A stretch of DNA of 62,000 nt from Chrysomallon squamiferum (GCA_012295275.1 CM022666.1:6438839-6500838), one strand, 5' to 3'. Positions 1 to 12,714 are shown, counted from the first letter of the stretch. A program made the numbers and translations. The notes: a model not told the origin generated them from the sequence alone.

Positions 1-139
1 TGAAAGCTATATAATTTTTTCCTTATTTAAAACCAGTAAATATTGGTATAATAATAAACAGATTCTTGTACAGACTCTTAAAAAAAAATATTCATATTCT
101 TACCTTTATGAAACTTGTAGCAGCCATTTTTATTTATTT

Positions 140-174
<35 letters not shown>

Positions 175-1010
175 AACTGTTGTTAAATGTTCATTTATTT
201 TTTATCATTTATTCCATTCTTACCTGGAAGATGTAAACATACTGAATTTTCCAAAATGAACAAGTGAATTATTGTTTAATTGATCCTTAATGCATTTTTG
301 TGAATGATTTTATCAAGTACACGAAGGATTTCTTTTGATTTTGATAATTTGGAAAAGGAATCTGGCTGCTGCTACTGTTATGGCTTCTTTTGGTGATCAG
401 CATTCAGAGATCTTTTAAAAATACTGTTGACCCTCGATTTTATGAAGCTCGGTTTCCACTAAATTTGAAATTACCACCATTTCCCACTTGAAATATTACC
501 TCTTGGTACTGTTAAGTCCCACTGTTATGTTCATGGCAACTCCCTGTCTCAACCCACTTTCCATCAAGGTAAGAGTAACTTTTACTGAAACCATCCTACC
601 CTAACAAACTTCACCCAACCTAGTCTGTATTTTTCTACTGTATACTTTTTTCATTTATATGACATTTGTTTACTTTGTTTTTAAGTCTCCACATTGTTCT
701 TACCTTATTATATTACTGCATAATGAAAATTTTATGTCTACTAAAGTTTAATGTTTCAGTGTTAATTTTTGTATCTGCAGTTTCCCAGATTTCTGCATTT
801 TTGGGACCAGTGTACCCCCACCACCCCTATTGGTGTGAAATCAAAGGTCCACACTACCTTACTTTATACAGGAATATAATTCTATGACCTTTGACATTTC
901 TGTTTTGAACAAACAATAGATATCCAATATATATTCTGATATATGTATATATATATATTAAATAAACAAACAGAGCTAAGTAAGTTAGCTTACTAATGTA
1001 CAGTGACAAC

Positions 1011-1110
1011 AAAAACATAAAGGTAAAATTACTAATGTATAATTAAAACAAAAATATCCAGGTAAAATTATTAATGTATAATTAGAACAAAAACATCCAG
1101 GTAAAATATA
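1011..1110. repeat. Short tandem repeat, ~40-bp unit, about 2.5 copies
   Basis: A motif containing GGTAAAATTA-TAATGTATAATTA followed by an AAC/AAA-rich linker is repeated two to three times with a few substitutions. The third copy degenerates into a TA run. It has no coding potential. Confidence 0.6.
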
Positions 1111-1674
1111 TATATATAACTCTTTACCTTTTAGCCTGAAGCTTTTTTCTCTTTTTTGTTTTCATTCATTTCCAGGAGATATACAGTATCATCAAATGAT
1201 TCTGACTAATTTTACTTTTGCACTGATGTCTGATTTTCTGATAGTGGAACAAAAAGCAGATTAGCATATTAATTTACAAGATTAACTGTCACATTTCACA
1301 ATAATTACACAAATGTAATTATGCTGGGGATAAAAGGATTATCTCATAAATATCAGCTTAAATGTAATTAATTTTTAAATCATTACATCGGCATCAGAAA
1401 TTTTATTTTTATTTTGTTTCCATCGAAATTTCTAATGTTTCTCATCATCATGGAACTCTGGGAATTTCTAAAAACTAGAATAAAGATGTGAAGTACTTAT
1501 AACAAACATTTATTGGAAACAAATATTATTTAAACTTGTTTTATGGTGAGGTGTTGTGTAGAATTTAAATAAATTTTATGAGTATTATAAAACAAATTTG
1601 TAAAATATTTGGACTGTTGTTTTTACTAATACTTTGTAAATGTAATACACAGATATATAAAAAGTATAATAATA

Positions 1675-1950
1675 ATATGATGATGATGATGATGACAATG
1701 ATGATGATGATGAAGATGATGACAATGATGATGATGATAAAGATGATGATAATGATTAAAGTATCATCAATAAATTGATAACTACAGTAGTTCTTTATTC
1801 TTACAGTCATGTTGTTGATTATACTTCTGATGCTGCAGTGTCTGGAAAACACAACAACGATGACAACAACAACAACAACAACAACAACAAAAATAATGAT
1901 GATGATGATGATTATTTTGGTAACAACAACAACAACAACAATAATAATAA
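1675..1950. repeat. Compound trinucleotide microsatellites (ATG)n, (AAC)n, (AAT)n
   Basis: An ATG/ATA array runs at about 1,675-1,757. AAC arrays at about 1,853-1,890 and 1,921-1,940 are separated by a short ATG tract and followed by AAT. Open frames here encode Met, Asn/Asp, Cys/Tyr or Ile runs on both strands, as expected of a microsatellite and not of a gene. Confidence 0.9.
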
Positions 1951-2289
1951 TTTAATAACTGATATTTTAACTCTTTAACAGAAAATATATAAAATGATAA
2001 TGAAATTTCATCTCTCATTTGATCGTGAATTGATTAGATTGATTTGATGTCATTGCAATACTTGATCTGTTGCTGTGTAAACCTGTGTCCATCTTGATTA
2101 ATTAAAGAGCTTGCGTTAAGAAGGGCTTATATATGACATAAGGGATTTAATATTACTCCATCACATTCATGCATTTGATAATATTGACCTTGACCCTAGC
2201 ACACCGTTTCCTGATATCAGAAATTTAATTTGCAAATGATATAATTAATATTAAACTAATTATTATTTCTGAAAATTAATTAGTGTACA

Positions 2290-2462
2290 AGGCAATACCA
2301 GAACTGTATCTCAGTGGTTAGAATACATATCATGTATGATGGGTTGTGGGATCAGTCCTATTAGTGGGCAATTTCCCATTCATGCCACATGCTCACAATT
2401 GATTTATATTACTATCTTTGGGAAGGTAAGTATAAAAAAAATCCCATCCTGCTAATTAAACA
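2290..2462 (+). mobile_element. Degraded tRNA-derived SINE
   Basis: A pol III A-box-like TATCTCAGTGG at 2,307-2,317 is followed about 30 bases later by a B-box-like GGGATCAGTCC at 2,348-2,358, the spacing of a tRNA-derived SINE head. The following body (GTGGGCAATTTCCCATTC, then TTTGGGAAGG..TATAAA..ATCCCATCCTGCTAAT) resembles, from memory, the tail of a SINE family widespread in gastropods and bivalves. No target-site duplication was identified. The family assignment is recalled and needs a repeat-library search. Confidence 0.5.
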
Positions 2463-2487
2463 ATATCATATTTAAGATGAAGAAAAA

Positions 2488-2580
2488 ATGAATATAATAA
2501 TGATAATAAAATAAAATAATAATAATAATAATATTGTTATAATCATAATAAAATAATAATAATAGCAATAACAACAGTAA

Positions 2581-2614
<34 letters not shown>

Positions 2615-2622
2615 TTTATAAA
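2488..2622. repeat. (AAT)n microsatellite, interrupted
   Basis: AAT/AAAT arrays are interspersed with ATAATG and AATAAC variants, giving poly-Ile or poly-Leu frames on the minus strand. Confidence 0.85.
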
Positions 2623-3395
2623 TAGAAAGTCAACTACCTCTATTTTACTGCCAATAACCATACATTTTTTTTTTAAATAAGGGTATTGTGTTATTTAATA
2701 TGGCAGATACATTACCATTGGGGAAATGTGATATCATTTTCTTGATGTTCATAGTTACCACGTATTGATTACCATAAATGTAATTATTACTCATATATAT
2801 ATAAAAAAATAATAATAATTTATTAACAAGAGCTATAATACATTTTGAAAAAACATAGAAAATGGCTTCAGTACAGAGATAGTGGAGTTATAATGAGAAG
2901 ATGTGTATAAACATGTGTGCATGCATGCATGTATGTGCTTGTATATTATGTGTGAGAGAGATTAAAAACATTATTTATAGCTGTCACTTTCCACTGCATC
3001 TTACTTCAGTTTAAAGTCGAAATTAATAACTTGGAACATAACATAAAAATGTACAAAATTGATTTTCTGCAATTCTTTATGGATAATTTTCATAAAAATG
3101 TAATTATGTATTCAGGCAACACCATCAGTTATGTGAAACATATTGACTGGGGAAAGCAGATACTGTGAATTATGTAATGCCAGTCGTCCATAATATGGCA
3201 TGAAGCATAAATAAAAATAAAAATAATCACTATTGTTGCTACAGAACAATGCTGTAACTGGGAATCAATATTCTTGTTAGACATGAAAGCAGTGACACAT
3301 ATGTTACATGACTGCATATTTTACATTATGATAAATGAAAGTGAGAAGACCAGATATAATTTATTCATTTTACTCTAAGTCAGTCAGACATGCAT

Positions 3396-3421
3396 ACAGA
3401 CACACACACACACACACACAT
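3396..3421. repeat. (CA)n microsatellite
   Basis: A short run of about 12 CA dinucleotides lies in non-coding DNA. Confidence 0.85.
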
Positions 3422-4185
3422 GCATACATGTTCATACAGACATTTGTGCCATAGAACTTAATACCAACAGAACTTCATAATATTTAGCATTATTTATAAT
3501 TTTCAATAACAGCTATTTGAATCATCAGTAATAATAATAGTACAGAAAAATTTGCTAATGTTTTGTACTGCCAATGGAGATGGTGTGTCATGGATATGTG
3601 TATATATTTATGCTACAATCACTTTATGTAGATATATGATGATTATAAAAAAAATTTGGGGCACTGATGAAAAATATAGCTTTATGGGATGGAACAGTAT
3701 TTACTTTGATAATTAATTTGTTGTTTACATGTACTTGTATTATATATGACTATGTGTCATGTGCATGTTTATTAGCATTTAACTGTGTCTTAGGTCTCAA
3801 AAGGCAATTCTTAAAAAATTAATATGCACCACTCTTCAACTTTGATGACAGTGAGAAGAGAAATAAAACAGTTAATTTTATTTAATTTTTGAATTATTTA
3901 GGATTGCAGGATTAAAGAAATAATAGGTTAACGTCTTAAGATATTATAAACATCTAAAATGATAAATATTATTAATACCATGAACGCATACATGATATTA
4001 ATCAGAGATCAAAGAATGAAATGAAACATAATTTATTTGTTTATTTAAAGGCTAATACTGTTACTGTTTCTGTTTTAATAATCTGTTAATTTAAAATAAT
4101 ATGTAACATCTCTGCAGAAACTTGGAGTTTAAATTTGATCTGAATAAATAAATTATTAAATTATAAAGATAAAAAAACAAAAATA

Positions 4186-4214
4186 TTTTTTTTTTTTTTT
4201 CATTATAATTTATT
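4186..4214 (-). terminator. AATAAA plus A15 tract downstream of RAB3GAP1 (possible poly(A) remnant)
   Basis: Read on the minus strand, AATAAA (complement of 4,209-4,214) is followed after 8 bases by 15 uninterrupted A residues (complement of 4,186-4,200). This lies about 460 bases past the RAB3GAP1 stop. It could be the genuine end of a 3' UTR, the fossil tail of a retrocopied mRNA, or chance in AT-rich DNA. Confidence 0.4.
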
Positions 4215-4672
4215 ATATTTATAACCACCAATAACAACAATAAAATTATAAACATTTTCATAAATAGGTTTTGCTTTTCCAAAATGTCAAATGTAATTCA
4301 AGCATAACAAAACATTTTCTGTTTATAGTTCCAATTTTGTTGAAAATATTAAGTACTGAGACAGTGAGAGGAAAAAAAGTCATTACCCCACATAAGTACA
4401 CTTCAAAAATATTTTACTTATTTTTAATTAAAACAAGAAGAAATGAATAACAACACAATTTGTGAGAAATGTGAACCATGAATACTTTTACTATAGCAAG
4501 ACTTAAATAATTTATCATGATTTTAGAATCCAAAAGACAACAGGTTTTATTTTAAAGATGCTCACCAAAGCAGTTCCTCACTAAATAAATAACTATTCAT
4601 TTATAATTAAAAAGCATAAATAACACATTCCATTTCATTGAAGCTATTATGTTAAATGGAATTGAAAGATAT

Positions 4673-4678
4673 TTTATT
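4673..4678 (-). terminator. AATAAA hexamer overlapping the RAB3GAP1 stop codon
   Basis: The last sense codon CAA and the stop TAA (4,674-4,676) are followed by AAA, so the minus strand reads CAATAAAA and a canonical polyadenylation hexamer spans the stop. Whether it is used is unknown. Further AATAAA motifs lie downstream. Confidence 0.4.
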
Positions 4679-7600
4679 GAAAAGTTGTGTCTAATGAAAA
4701 TGCTCCAGCCAGCCTAAAATCACCCTCAACCAAAACACAATACATCTTCTGTGGAAGAACTCTAGAGTAAGGAGCTGGTCGAGGCACCATTGCTCTCAGA
4801 ATGTACTCTCTGGCAGAAGCTCTGGGAAAGTCTGGAACAGTACTGGCAGGTTTATGTGGTTCTTCAGGCAAGTGTCTGGCATCTTTATCTTCATCCAGAA
4901 GCATAAATTCAGCTTTTTGTGATGCCACAAACAGCTTATGTATTATGGAACCTGCAGGTCCACAAGGACCACCTCTTACATTTACTTCAGGATGTTGAAG
5001 AAGACTTGATACAAATAACTGCAGTTCTTCTTCCCCACCTGCTTTCTCCAGCATTTCTGGTGTGAACTTAGACTTCAGAGATCTCGTCCTTGCTATGACT
5101 GTTTCAGCTAGTTCAATCATCTGAACAATTTGCTCGTATTTCCTATTCAAAGGATAATGAGAGAGTTTAATTGATTTAGATACAATCTGATTTACCAATG
5201 TTTTTAATGTTGGAACATCTGGTTCTTCATTTTCAAGAATCTTAACAATGGAGGCATGCAACAAAACAGGCATCAACTGGACAACAACATCTGCAGGTTT
5301 CAGAGAGGCTAGAAAATGCAACACTTTTTCAGCTTCTTTAGTGTCATCGAACAACCTTTTCTGTCGTCTGGCTGGTACTGGCCGAGCACTCTGCCACACT
5401 TCTACCCACATATTTCCAGGAATTTGCATTCGTGGACTGAGATGGCCATGGACAATCACCTGACCATTTTCTTCCACTTCTTTCTCAATGTAATCACGAG
5501 GTGAGTACCATCTGACAAAATCCTCCAAAGTACATCCAGGATTGGCACCTTTGAAAGATTCCATGTCAGAAAGCAGACAGGCACTTTGCATTCGAGCTCT
5601 GAGCTGGGTACCTTCAGGAGATGAGCCAAGTTTAGCCAAAACTTCAGCATGTTCCTCCAGCATGTCTTCAGTCATAGGAGATGGTTCCTGAGTGATTGGA
5701 ATATATAAAGGTTCGCCTGAACTAAGAAGTTTCAAGTCTTTGCAAGGAGCTAACCGTCCTTCTGGTTTGTGAGTTATACTATCACTGAAAGTATCATTGG
5801 CACTAGACTCCAAATTCTCTTGCTGCAGTGTTTTTGTCTTTTCATCAACATTTTCATCTTCACACTCAAAAAATTCATCATCACTTGAACTTCCCCCGCT
5901 GGCAATAAAATCAGTCTTAGATGAATTAGATTTACGAACACCTGGAGATATAACATTTGAACTGTCACTGCATATAAATGCCTGAGCATTGAGATTTGCA
6001 TCTTGTGGTACAATTGTTTCTCTTGGTGAAGATTCCAAATTATAACCCATAGATTCCCTCTTCTTTTTCCTTTCTATGCAGCAGTTTAGCATTTGAAGTT
6101 TCTGATGTAAAAGACAGGCACCTAAGTTTGGCTGGCTCTGCTCCACTCCACAGATCAGGTGACTATTTTCCCACCTGTACCTCATTTCCAAAATGAACTC
6201 TTGCCACAGATGTGCTACTGCACTAAGGCCACCATGATTGTGATTGATGATGCAGAAAGTAACTGCCAATTTGTAAGTCAGACTGTCTATAGGAGCAGAT
6301 TTCATCTGTTTGTTCAGTTCCTTCATACATTCTTGATATCTTTCAGACTTTGGAGTTTTATCCACTTCATCAGATTCAGTGTTTTCTTTATTTTCTGCAC
6401 TGACTGAAGCTGAACCTTGAGCATCAGGAAACAAGAAAAATAAAATCTGATTTAGCATTTCTTCTGGAATAGGTGCCTCATCAGGTTTCATCTTCAGTCT
6501 GGCTGTTGCATTAGAAACCACATTTCCTATTGATGGAATGGAGTATGACATGGATGGTTCTGTAAGTCGCTGAAGTACTTGGCTGATATCTCCTGTTTGT
6601 TGCTTATCTTGTTCTTCAGATATTTTGCTACCTAGAAGTTCATCAGTGGTTTCTTTCCGATTGCAAAGACTCAGGAATTCCCGAAGGTAATCACCAAGCA
6701 AACATAAAACATCGTCAGTCATACTGACTCTAACACTCCACTGCGGTGCTTGCAATGGATCAAGATCAGAGTATATTTGGTTTTCTACAATCATATCTTC
6801 TGACAAACTTGGCCAAGTACAAGACAAGTTTAGATCACTTACTGGATCTTCACAAACACCAAATGGCAGAACATAGAAACTTTTACATCCCACTTCTCCT
6901 TCCATTATACCAGCAAAGTCAGGCATTTCCTGAGCCCAGAAGGAGCTTCCCCAGTCTTGCAAGATGTATGTGAATCGAACAGATACTGAAACTGGTGGCA
7001 TTGATATGTACACACAGCCAAGTTTAGACTTGAACACATCGAGCAGACCTGCAAGGTGGTTATACTGAGATGGTGCTTTCTTCAAATGAACCATTTCAAA
7101 CTCAACACTTGCTCCAGGAAGACTACACGTTCCACAATACAGTTTGCGCCAGCTTTGTTGGATCTGAATAAAGACTGGGACAGTACAACAAGTATTATTT
7201 AAAGCAACACTGGATGAACTTAGTAACAGTTTGGAACGACTTTCTGTATCAATACTTTCATTTGTTGCTGGCGAGATTATCAAGAATTCTTGCAATCCAA
7301 ACCAGCGACATAAACAATGAGCTCTGGATGGAAAATCGTTGTCAAGATTCATCATATCTGAAAAAACCGTTGGCGTCTTTTCTTCATCTTCATCTTCAAC
7401 GAACTCATCAGATTCATCTGGTCTTTCTTTCTCTTCCGAGCTCCTCGTTTCATTTGGTATAGCCGATTTTAAATATTTGTGAACGATTTTAAATTTAAAA
7501 TCCGCAAAATCTATTGCCTCACTGCGTTCTTCCCAAGTTCCATTAGTATATTCATCTTTTGGAGCTGGCTGAAGAGGTGGGCGGTTTGCCAGTTTCCATT

Positions 7601-7697
7601 CATGAAGTATTTCTTCCAATCGTGCAATAAATCGTTCCCAATCAGATGCTGTAGTAAAATCTGTGATTTCAAACACATCTGTATCTTCGTCTGCCAT
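4674..7697 (-). CDS. RAB3GAP1: Rab3 GTPase-activating protein catalytic subunit (RAB3GAP1), intronless
   Basis: One uninterrupted 1,007-codon frame (human protein about 981 aa, from memory). The N-terminus has the family signature VFEITDFTTASDWERF. The C-terminal catalytic part has DFVRWYSPRDY and ARRQKRLFDDTKEAEKVLHF. The Arg in FVRWYSPRDY is residue 729 (codon 5,511-5,513) and aligns with the arginine finger R728 of the human enzyme. With RAB3GAP2 the family protein accelerates GTP hydrolysis on Rab3 and acts as exchange factor for Rab18, in vesicle release, autophagy and lipid-droplet biology. An acidic, low-complexity linker lies around residues 90-110. The start is the first Met and matches the family's N-terminus. 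The four other conserved genes here carry 10-19 coding exons, so the lack of introns is odd: retrogene or wholesale intron loss. There are no frameshifts or stops, so it is likely functional. Confidence 0.96.
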   Translation of the reverse strand: MADEDTDVFEITDFTTASDWERFIARLEEILHEWKLANRPPLQPAPKDEYTNGTWEERSEAIDFADFKFKIVHKYLKSAIPNETRSSEEKERPDESDEFVEDEDEEKTPTVFSDMMNLDNDFPSRAHCLCRWFGLQEFLIISPATNESIDTESRSKLLLSSSSVALNNTCCTVPVFIQIQQSWRKLYCGTCSLPGASVEFEMVHLKKAPSQYNHLAGLLDVFKSKLGCVYISMPPVSVSVRFTYILQDWGSSFWAQEMPDFAGIMEGEVGCKSFYVLPFGVCEDPVSDLNLSCTWPSLSEDMIVENQIYSDLDPLQAPQWSVRVSMTDDVLCLLGDYLREFLSLCNRKETTDELLGSKISEEQDKQQTGDISQVLQRLTEPSMSYSIPSIGNVVSNATARLKMKPDEAPIPEEMLNQILFFLFPDAQGSASVSAENKENTESDEVDKTPKSERYQECMKELNKQMKSAPIDSLTYKLAVTFCIINHNHGGLSAVAHLWQEFILEMRYRWENSHLICGVEQSQPNLGACLLHQKLQMLNCCIERKKKRESMGYNLESSPRETIVPQDANLNAQAFICSDSSNVISPGVRKSNSSKTDFIASGGSSSDDEFFECEDENVDEKTKTLQQENLESSANDTFSDSITHKPEGRLAPCKDLKLLSSGEPLYIPITQEPSPMTEDMLEEHAEVLAKLGSSPEGTQLRARMQSACLLSDMESFKGANPGCTLEDFVRWYSPRDYIEKEVEENGQVIVHGHLSPRMQIPGNMWVEVWQSARPVPARRQKRLFDDTKEAEKVLHFLASLKPADVVVQLMPVLLHASIVKILENEEPDVPTLKTLVNQIVSKSIKLSHYPLNRKYEQIVQMIELAETVIARTRSLKSKFTPEMLEKAGGEEELQLFVSSLLQHPEVNVRGGPCGPAGSIIHKLFVASQKAEFMLLDEDKDARHLPEEPHKPASTVPDFPRASAREYILRAMVPRPAPYSRVLPQKMYCVLVEGDFRLAGAFSLDTTFQ

Positions 7698-7941
7698 TGC
7701 ACTTTTCGTTTGGTTAGGCCGCCACCATTTCAGATTAAATATCTATAATGTGAAGGTAACGAATAAACATCTTTCAATATTTTTGTCCAAGCTGGCACTT
7801 TTCATCCATTTTAGATATTTTTCTTTTCGTCAAGGGAAGCAATTCATATTTTTACATATCAAGCTTTCTAAACAACTACTCTGAAGTTTCGAGATACGGA
7901 AAAGAGAACACTAATAAACGTTATTTTAAATTAATTATACA

Positions 7942-8077
<136 letters not shown>

Positions 8078-8174
8078 CAACGCACATTTCAGATAAAAAT
8101 ATTATGGACGATTTGAATAAAGTAAGAAAAAATGACTTAAATACATTGATAAATACGAATTTGTGAATAGAATG

Positions 8175-8175
<1 letters not shown>

Positions 8176-8246
<71 letters not shown>
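8176..8246. repeat. (GA)n microsatellite, second array
   Basis: About 35 uninterrupted GA repeats begin 103 bases after the first GA array. Confidence 0.95.
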
Positions 8247-8249
<3 letters not shown>

Positions 8250-9059
8250 CTCTATGAATTACTGTTTATAGTTTATCATGAATATAGATATCAGCTTGAA
8301 TTTCATCTAAATCTACCGAATTAAAATCTATAGATTACTTTTACAAGACAGCAAACACAGAATTTAACTGTCTAGAAAACTGTCAAAACGTACGATTATT
8401 TTATAACTTCGGGAAAGTTCATAACATGCAGTTCTCATTTTTATGAAACTGTCATCAATACATTCTTTTATTTTGGCAAAACTAATTCATATAACAGCAC
8501 TTTACTTCAACTATTTGCACCCGATACGGAATATATATCTAATGACGGTACAGCTAGTTTTATTCATATATTAATTGAATAACGGTAAATGGTAAGGCAT
8601 CCAGAAAAAAACTGTATGGACATGGCCCCAAATATTTAATGCAAATGCGGAAAACTCAGATTACAGGCGACGTAAAATACTTCCAGGATGGTAGACATCT
8701 ACAGCGACATAAAAGGATGAGCGGATTCTTGGACACAGGTGAAAGGAGCCAGTAATTATTATCGTACTAGTATTAGTTCATAGGTAGGTTAGGTTTTATC
8801 ATGCAGCTTTGTATCAGAGGCTTTTTTATACTTAAAAAGGTACAGAAACAACAGCTAGGATTTTATCCACGTTTATAATGACCGACTGGGGTATTCCAGT
8901 TAGGGTTTTGTTTGATGGAATTTTTTCATTTGGGTTTTGTCTAGGATGACGTCCAAAACTAATTTCGGTATACCTGTGTTTAGCAGTTTAGGTAGATGAC
9001 GATATGTATTTAGTAAATATTTTCAGTCAACCCCGCTTAGTTCTCAGTTTAAGTGTACA

Positions 9060-9061
<2 letters not shown>

Positions 9062-9115
<54 letters not shown>

Positions 9116-9127
9116 TGTGTTTGTGTT
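9062..9127. repeat. (GT)n microsatellite
   Basis: A TG array of about 25 repeats ends in TTTGTG variants. Confidence 0.9.
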
Positions 9128-9212
9128 TGTATTTCTCTGTATATGTGCATCCATATTTAAGTCTTCAATATAGTTAGTTAACTGGATGTCTGTTAAAATA
9201 ATCTACATGTCG

Positions 9213-9215
<3 letters not shown>

Positions 9216-9261
<46 letters not shown>

Positions 9262-9422
9262 ACAACAACAACAACAACAATAAAAAGAATAAAAGTAAAA
9301 GTAAGAGTAAGAATAAGAATAAGAACGAGAGTAAGAGTAAGAGTAAGAGTAAGAATAAGAGTAAGAATAAGAATAAGAATAAGAGTAAGAGTAAGAGAAA
9401 GAGTAAAAATAAGAATAATAAT
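9216..9422. repeat. (AAT)n, (AAC)n and AAGAGT/AAGAAT hexamer array
   Basis: An AAT array of about 14 repeats passes into AAC, then a roughly 130-base tract of alternating AAGAGT, AAGAAT and AAGTAA hexamers. The tract is open in all three minus-strand frames (Ser-Tyr, Leu-rich and Thr-Leu translations), the mark of a simple repeat. Confidence 0.9.
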
Positions 9423-9893
9423 ACAAGCATTTTTTCTTCTTTTATAAAAACAGTAAGGATATAATTTAATAATAATTTTCACTATGATTCACATTTGAAA
9501 ATGTTAACTTGAAAGATTTAAAATAAATAATAATAATTAAAAATAAAAATAAATAAATAAATAAAAATATTTTGTCAATTTATTTCTGTTAATCAATCAC
9601 AACATTTTGTTTAGTAAATATTTTTTCTCATCTCAATGCCGTTTAGGAACTTAATCAAATTTAAGGGTAAGTAATTTTGACAAATAAAAATGTGATGTTT
9701 TCTAATTATATTAATAATTTCATGAAATTTTAGAAAAGAACACGAACGGTGACATCTTAAATTGTTGAAATATTTATTAACGTTTTAAAGGACATTTTCT
9801 GCGGACTGTACTTCACAAAAATAATATTCCATTTCCGGAACCGGCAAAGTAGAAATATAATTTGGTGAAAGATCTTGTTTGTTAGACTCCAAA

Positions 9894-12027
9894 ATGTCAG
9901 CTTTTCCTGTCATTGGAACTTCTGGATTCTGTACGTTTAATATCTTTCTTTGTTTTCATAATAAAGCGAACTTTGCAAACCACAAATTAACACGATGTGA
10001 TACATAAAGTTAATAGATATCAATTAACTAAGTCAAAAGTATTTTATTCGATGATTATAAGATTCTTAAACATTGAGTTACATTCGTAACATTGGTAAGA
10101 ACTGACAGATAAAGCTCACACTGATAATTAATATCGATCGGCAGTTATAAAAAATGTAAAAAAAATATATATATATTTGTAACATGTTGATTGTTTAAAA
10201 GTTATTTTCAAATTTCTTATAGCTAGTTTTGTGTTTAGTGTTTTACCTTCTTAAAAAGTTAAACTATTAAATTTTGACATCAACAAATAATACATAAAAT
10301 ATAAAATATATAAATATATAAACACAAATTTCTGCTTTTATTGAGAAACAATCGACATTTATTTTGATTTTTTTGGATAACAAATGCTTGATTTCAAAAT
10401 TAAAATATATACGTTTTTTGTTGTTGTTTTTGTTCTGTTTGTTTGTTTATATATCACACACACTTAAACATAATCATAATTGTGAAATGTATTTTATTTG
10501 CAGACAAAGCTCCTATCAGTAAATGTCTTTTGTTTCTGTCTCCAATGGCGTCATTTGCACTGGGATTTCCATTACAGCATTATCAGCACCTGTTTGTTTA
10601 CAATCCACAGATGATTTTTGACAAAAGTCAGGTAAAGGCTCAAACAAAATGCTTATGTTTAATTTACAACTCTGTAATATTTGTTTAATATACAGAAACA
10701 AAAGGATTAGTTATTTTATTCATAGAATGATAGTTAAGTTGTTAACCTGTGTGTATATATATTATATACATACACATATATATATATATTAATTTATTTT
10801 AATTTCTTTAATTTTTTATTATTATTTAAAAGATCAAAACATAATTTATTCTAATTGTACCATTAGTTTTCAGATTCAGCACAGATTTGATCTATTTATA
10901 ATTATTTTAGTGAAAAATAAAAATATAATGTAATATAATATAATATAATGTAGTATATAATAATTTAATATAATATAGTGAAAGAATATTAAATATATTT
11001 GATGTTTTTAAGGTATGGAGATTGTTCACTTCCAAACTGGTATTCCTCGATCCCAAAGACCTAATGGTTTGTTGCATGCTCTTCTATTACTTCAGGATTT
11101 TTGAGAGAAGATATGGTTCCAGAAAATTTGCAGTAAGTTAAATACATTTTTATTATCACTTGTAACGATAATCTAAACATTATATAGTAGAGCTTTTTCT
11201 CCATCAGAAATAACTTTTTTGTAGAAGAACATTATATTTATTTTTTTAGATTCACAATAATTAAAGTATAAAATACATTTTTTGTAAAGATATAAATACA
11301 AGACATTTCATGTGGTACAGTTGAACAATAAAAAAACAAAAGTATCTTATTGTCAAATTGAGTAGTTTATTAATAACAGCAAAGGATCACTTAGAGTAAC
11401 TTTCTTCTCTAATAATACATCAGACAGAATTCCACAAAGATAGAAATGGAAAAAAGTTTGATGGTTATACATTTTTATAATTTTTTTTTTTTAAATATGT
11501 TTTTAGTCCCACCTTATAGCATCCAGTTTCTTAGCAACCGTGATGGAAGTTCTAGCCATCTACACATGTCAGTGTCTTCAAATAGATGTTGATTTTCTTT
11601 CTACTGGACCGTAAGTAGATAATACAAAATACTTCTTGAATAAAAATACAGTTCATAGAACCATGTGTGAAGTTTAAAATTAATAAAGTCGAAGATCTTT
11701 TGTTTTGTATGCAAAAGAAATCTAAATATCAGATCCTGTGAAAAGTTTTCTTTCTGTTTGTGTTCTTCTCCAGTTTATAATTTAGTATTAAAATTATTTT
11801 TATGTTTTTCTTGTTTTCAGATTTTACTTAGTTTATCCTCTCTTTGTACCATATTATTTTGATATTCCCCGTGTTGCCATGACAGCCATTATGGGTGTGC
11901 CAGTTACTGGAAAAACATTGACATACATTCTAGGTTTACAGGTCTGAATATATTTATTTATTTATTTATTTATTTATTTATTGCCTCAGGATAATAAACT
12001 GTTTCCTCTTGTGGTAGAAAGGTTCAC

Positions 12028-12062
<35 letters not shown>

Positions 12063-12618
12063 TTTAAATGTTTGTTGCATTATGAAAAAAGTTTTGGCTT
12101 TTACATGAAATTATCTCCCTAAATCAGCGTTTACTTTATTACCATTATTTACATTATTTGCTTGTATTGGTAGAATCTTTATACATATGTATACATATCT
12201 GTCTGTGTGTGTGTGTGTATTATATGTATATTGTGTGGTTATATTGTGTGTGTGTGTGTGTGTGTGTATATTAAATGTTTGGTAGATAATGTTGTTGTTT
12301 TTTTGTGTTTTTTTAACAAAACAACTTGTAAACTTGCAACATTTAATTTTTTAAACTTAATTTATTAATTTTACTCAGATTGCCAGTGGCAGTTTTGAAA
12401 CCAGGCTTGTAGCTGCCTGTGGAATAGTAAGTTGTTGTCTTTGTTAAATGACTATTTGTAGTACAGTAATATTATTTACTGATCATAAATTTATGAAGAA
12501 TAATCAAAAACACTGACCTAATCATTTGTTTTTCTTTTCATGATTAAACTACTTTGTGATTACAATAATATTTAATTATATGAAAGAAAACTGATAAATT
12601 ATCATTTAAAAAAATGTG

Positions 12619-12714
<96 letters not shown>

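Larger units (their letters stand above)
1..4185. other. Non-coding region downstream of RAB3GAP1
   Basis: I see no supportable gene here. Open frames are short (under 100 codons) and mostly made of microsatellite translations. The stretch is AT-rich with a T run near 149-170, ATG, AAC and AAT microsatellites, a short tandem repeat near 1.0 kb and a degraded SINE near 2.3 kb. The part nearest 4.2-4.6 kb probably includes the 3' UTR of the minus-strand RAB3GAP1 gene. Confidence 0.6.

Noticed and set aside
1565-2018. Asn-, Met-, Ile- or Cys-rich small proteins
   Set aside because: Pure translations of ATG/AAC/AAT microsatellites, open in several frames and on both strands.
9174-9482. Three minus-strand frames of 71-102 codons
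   Set aside because: Translations of an AAGAGT/AAT simple repeat; no non-repetitive coding sequence.
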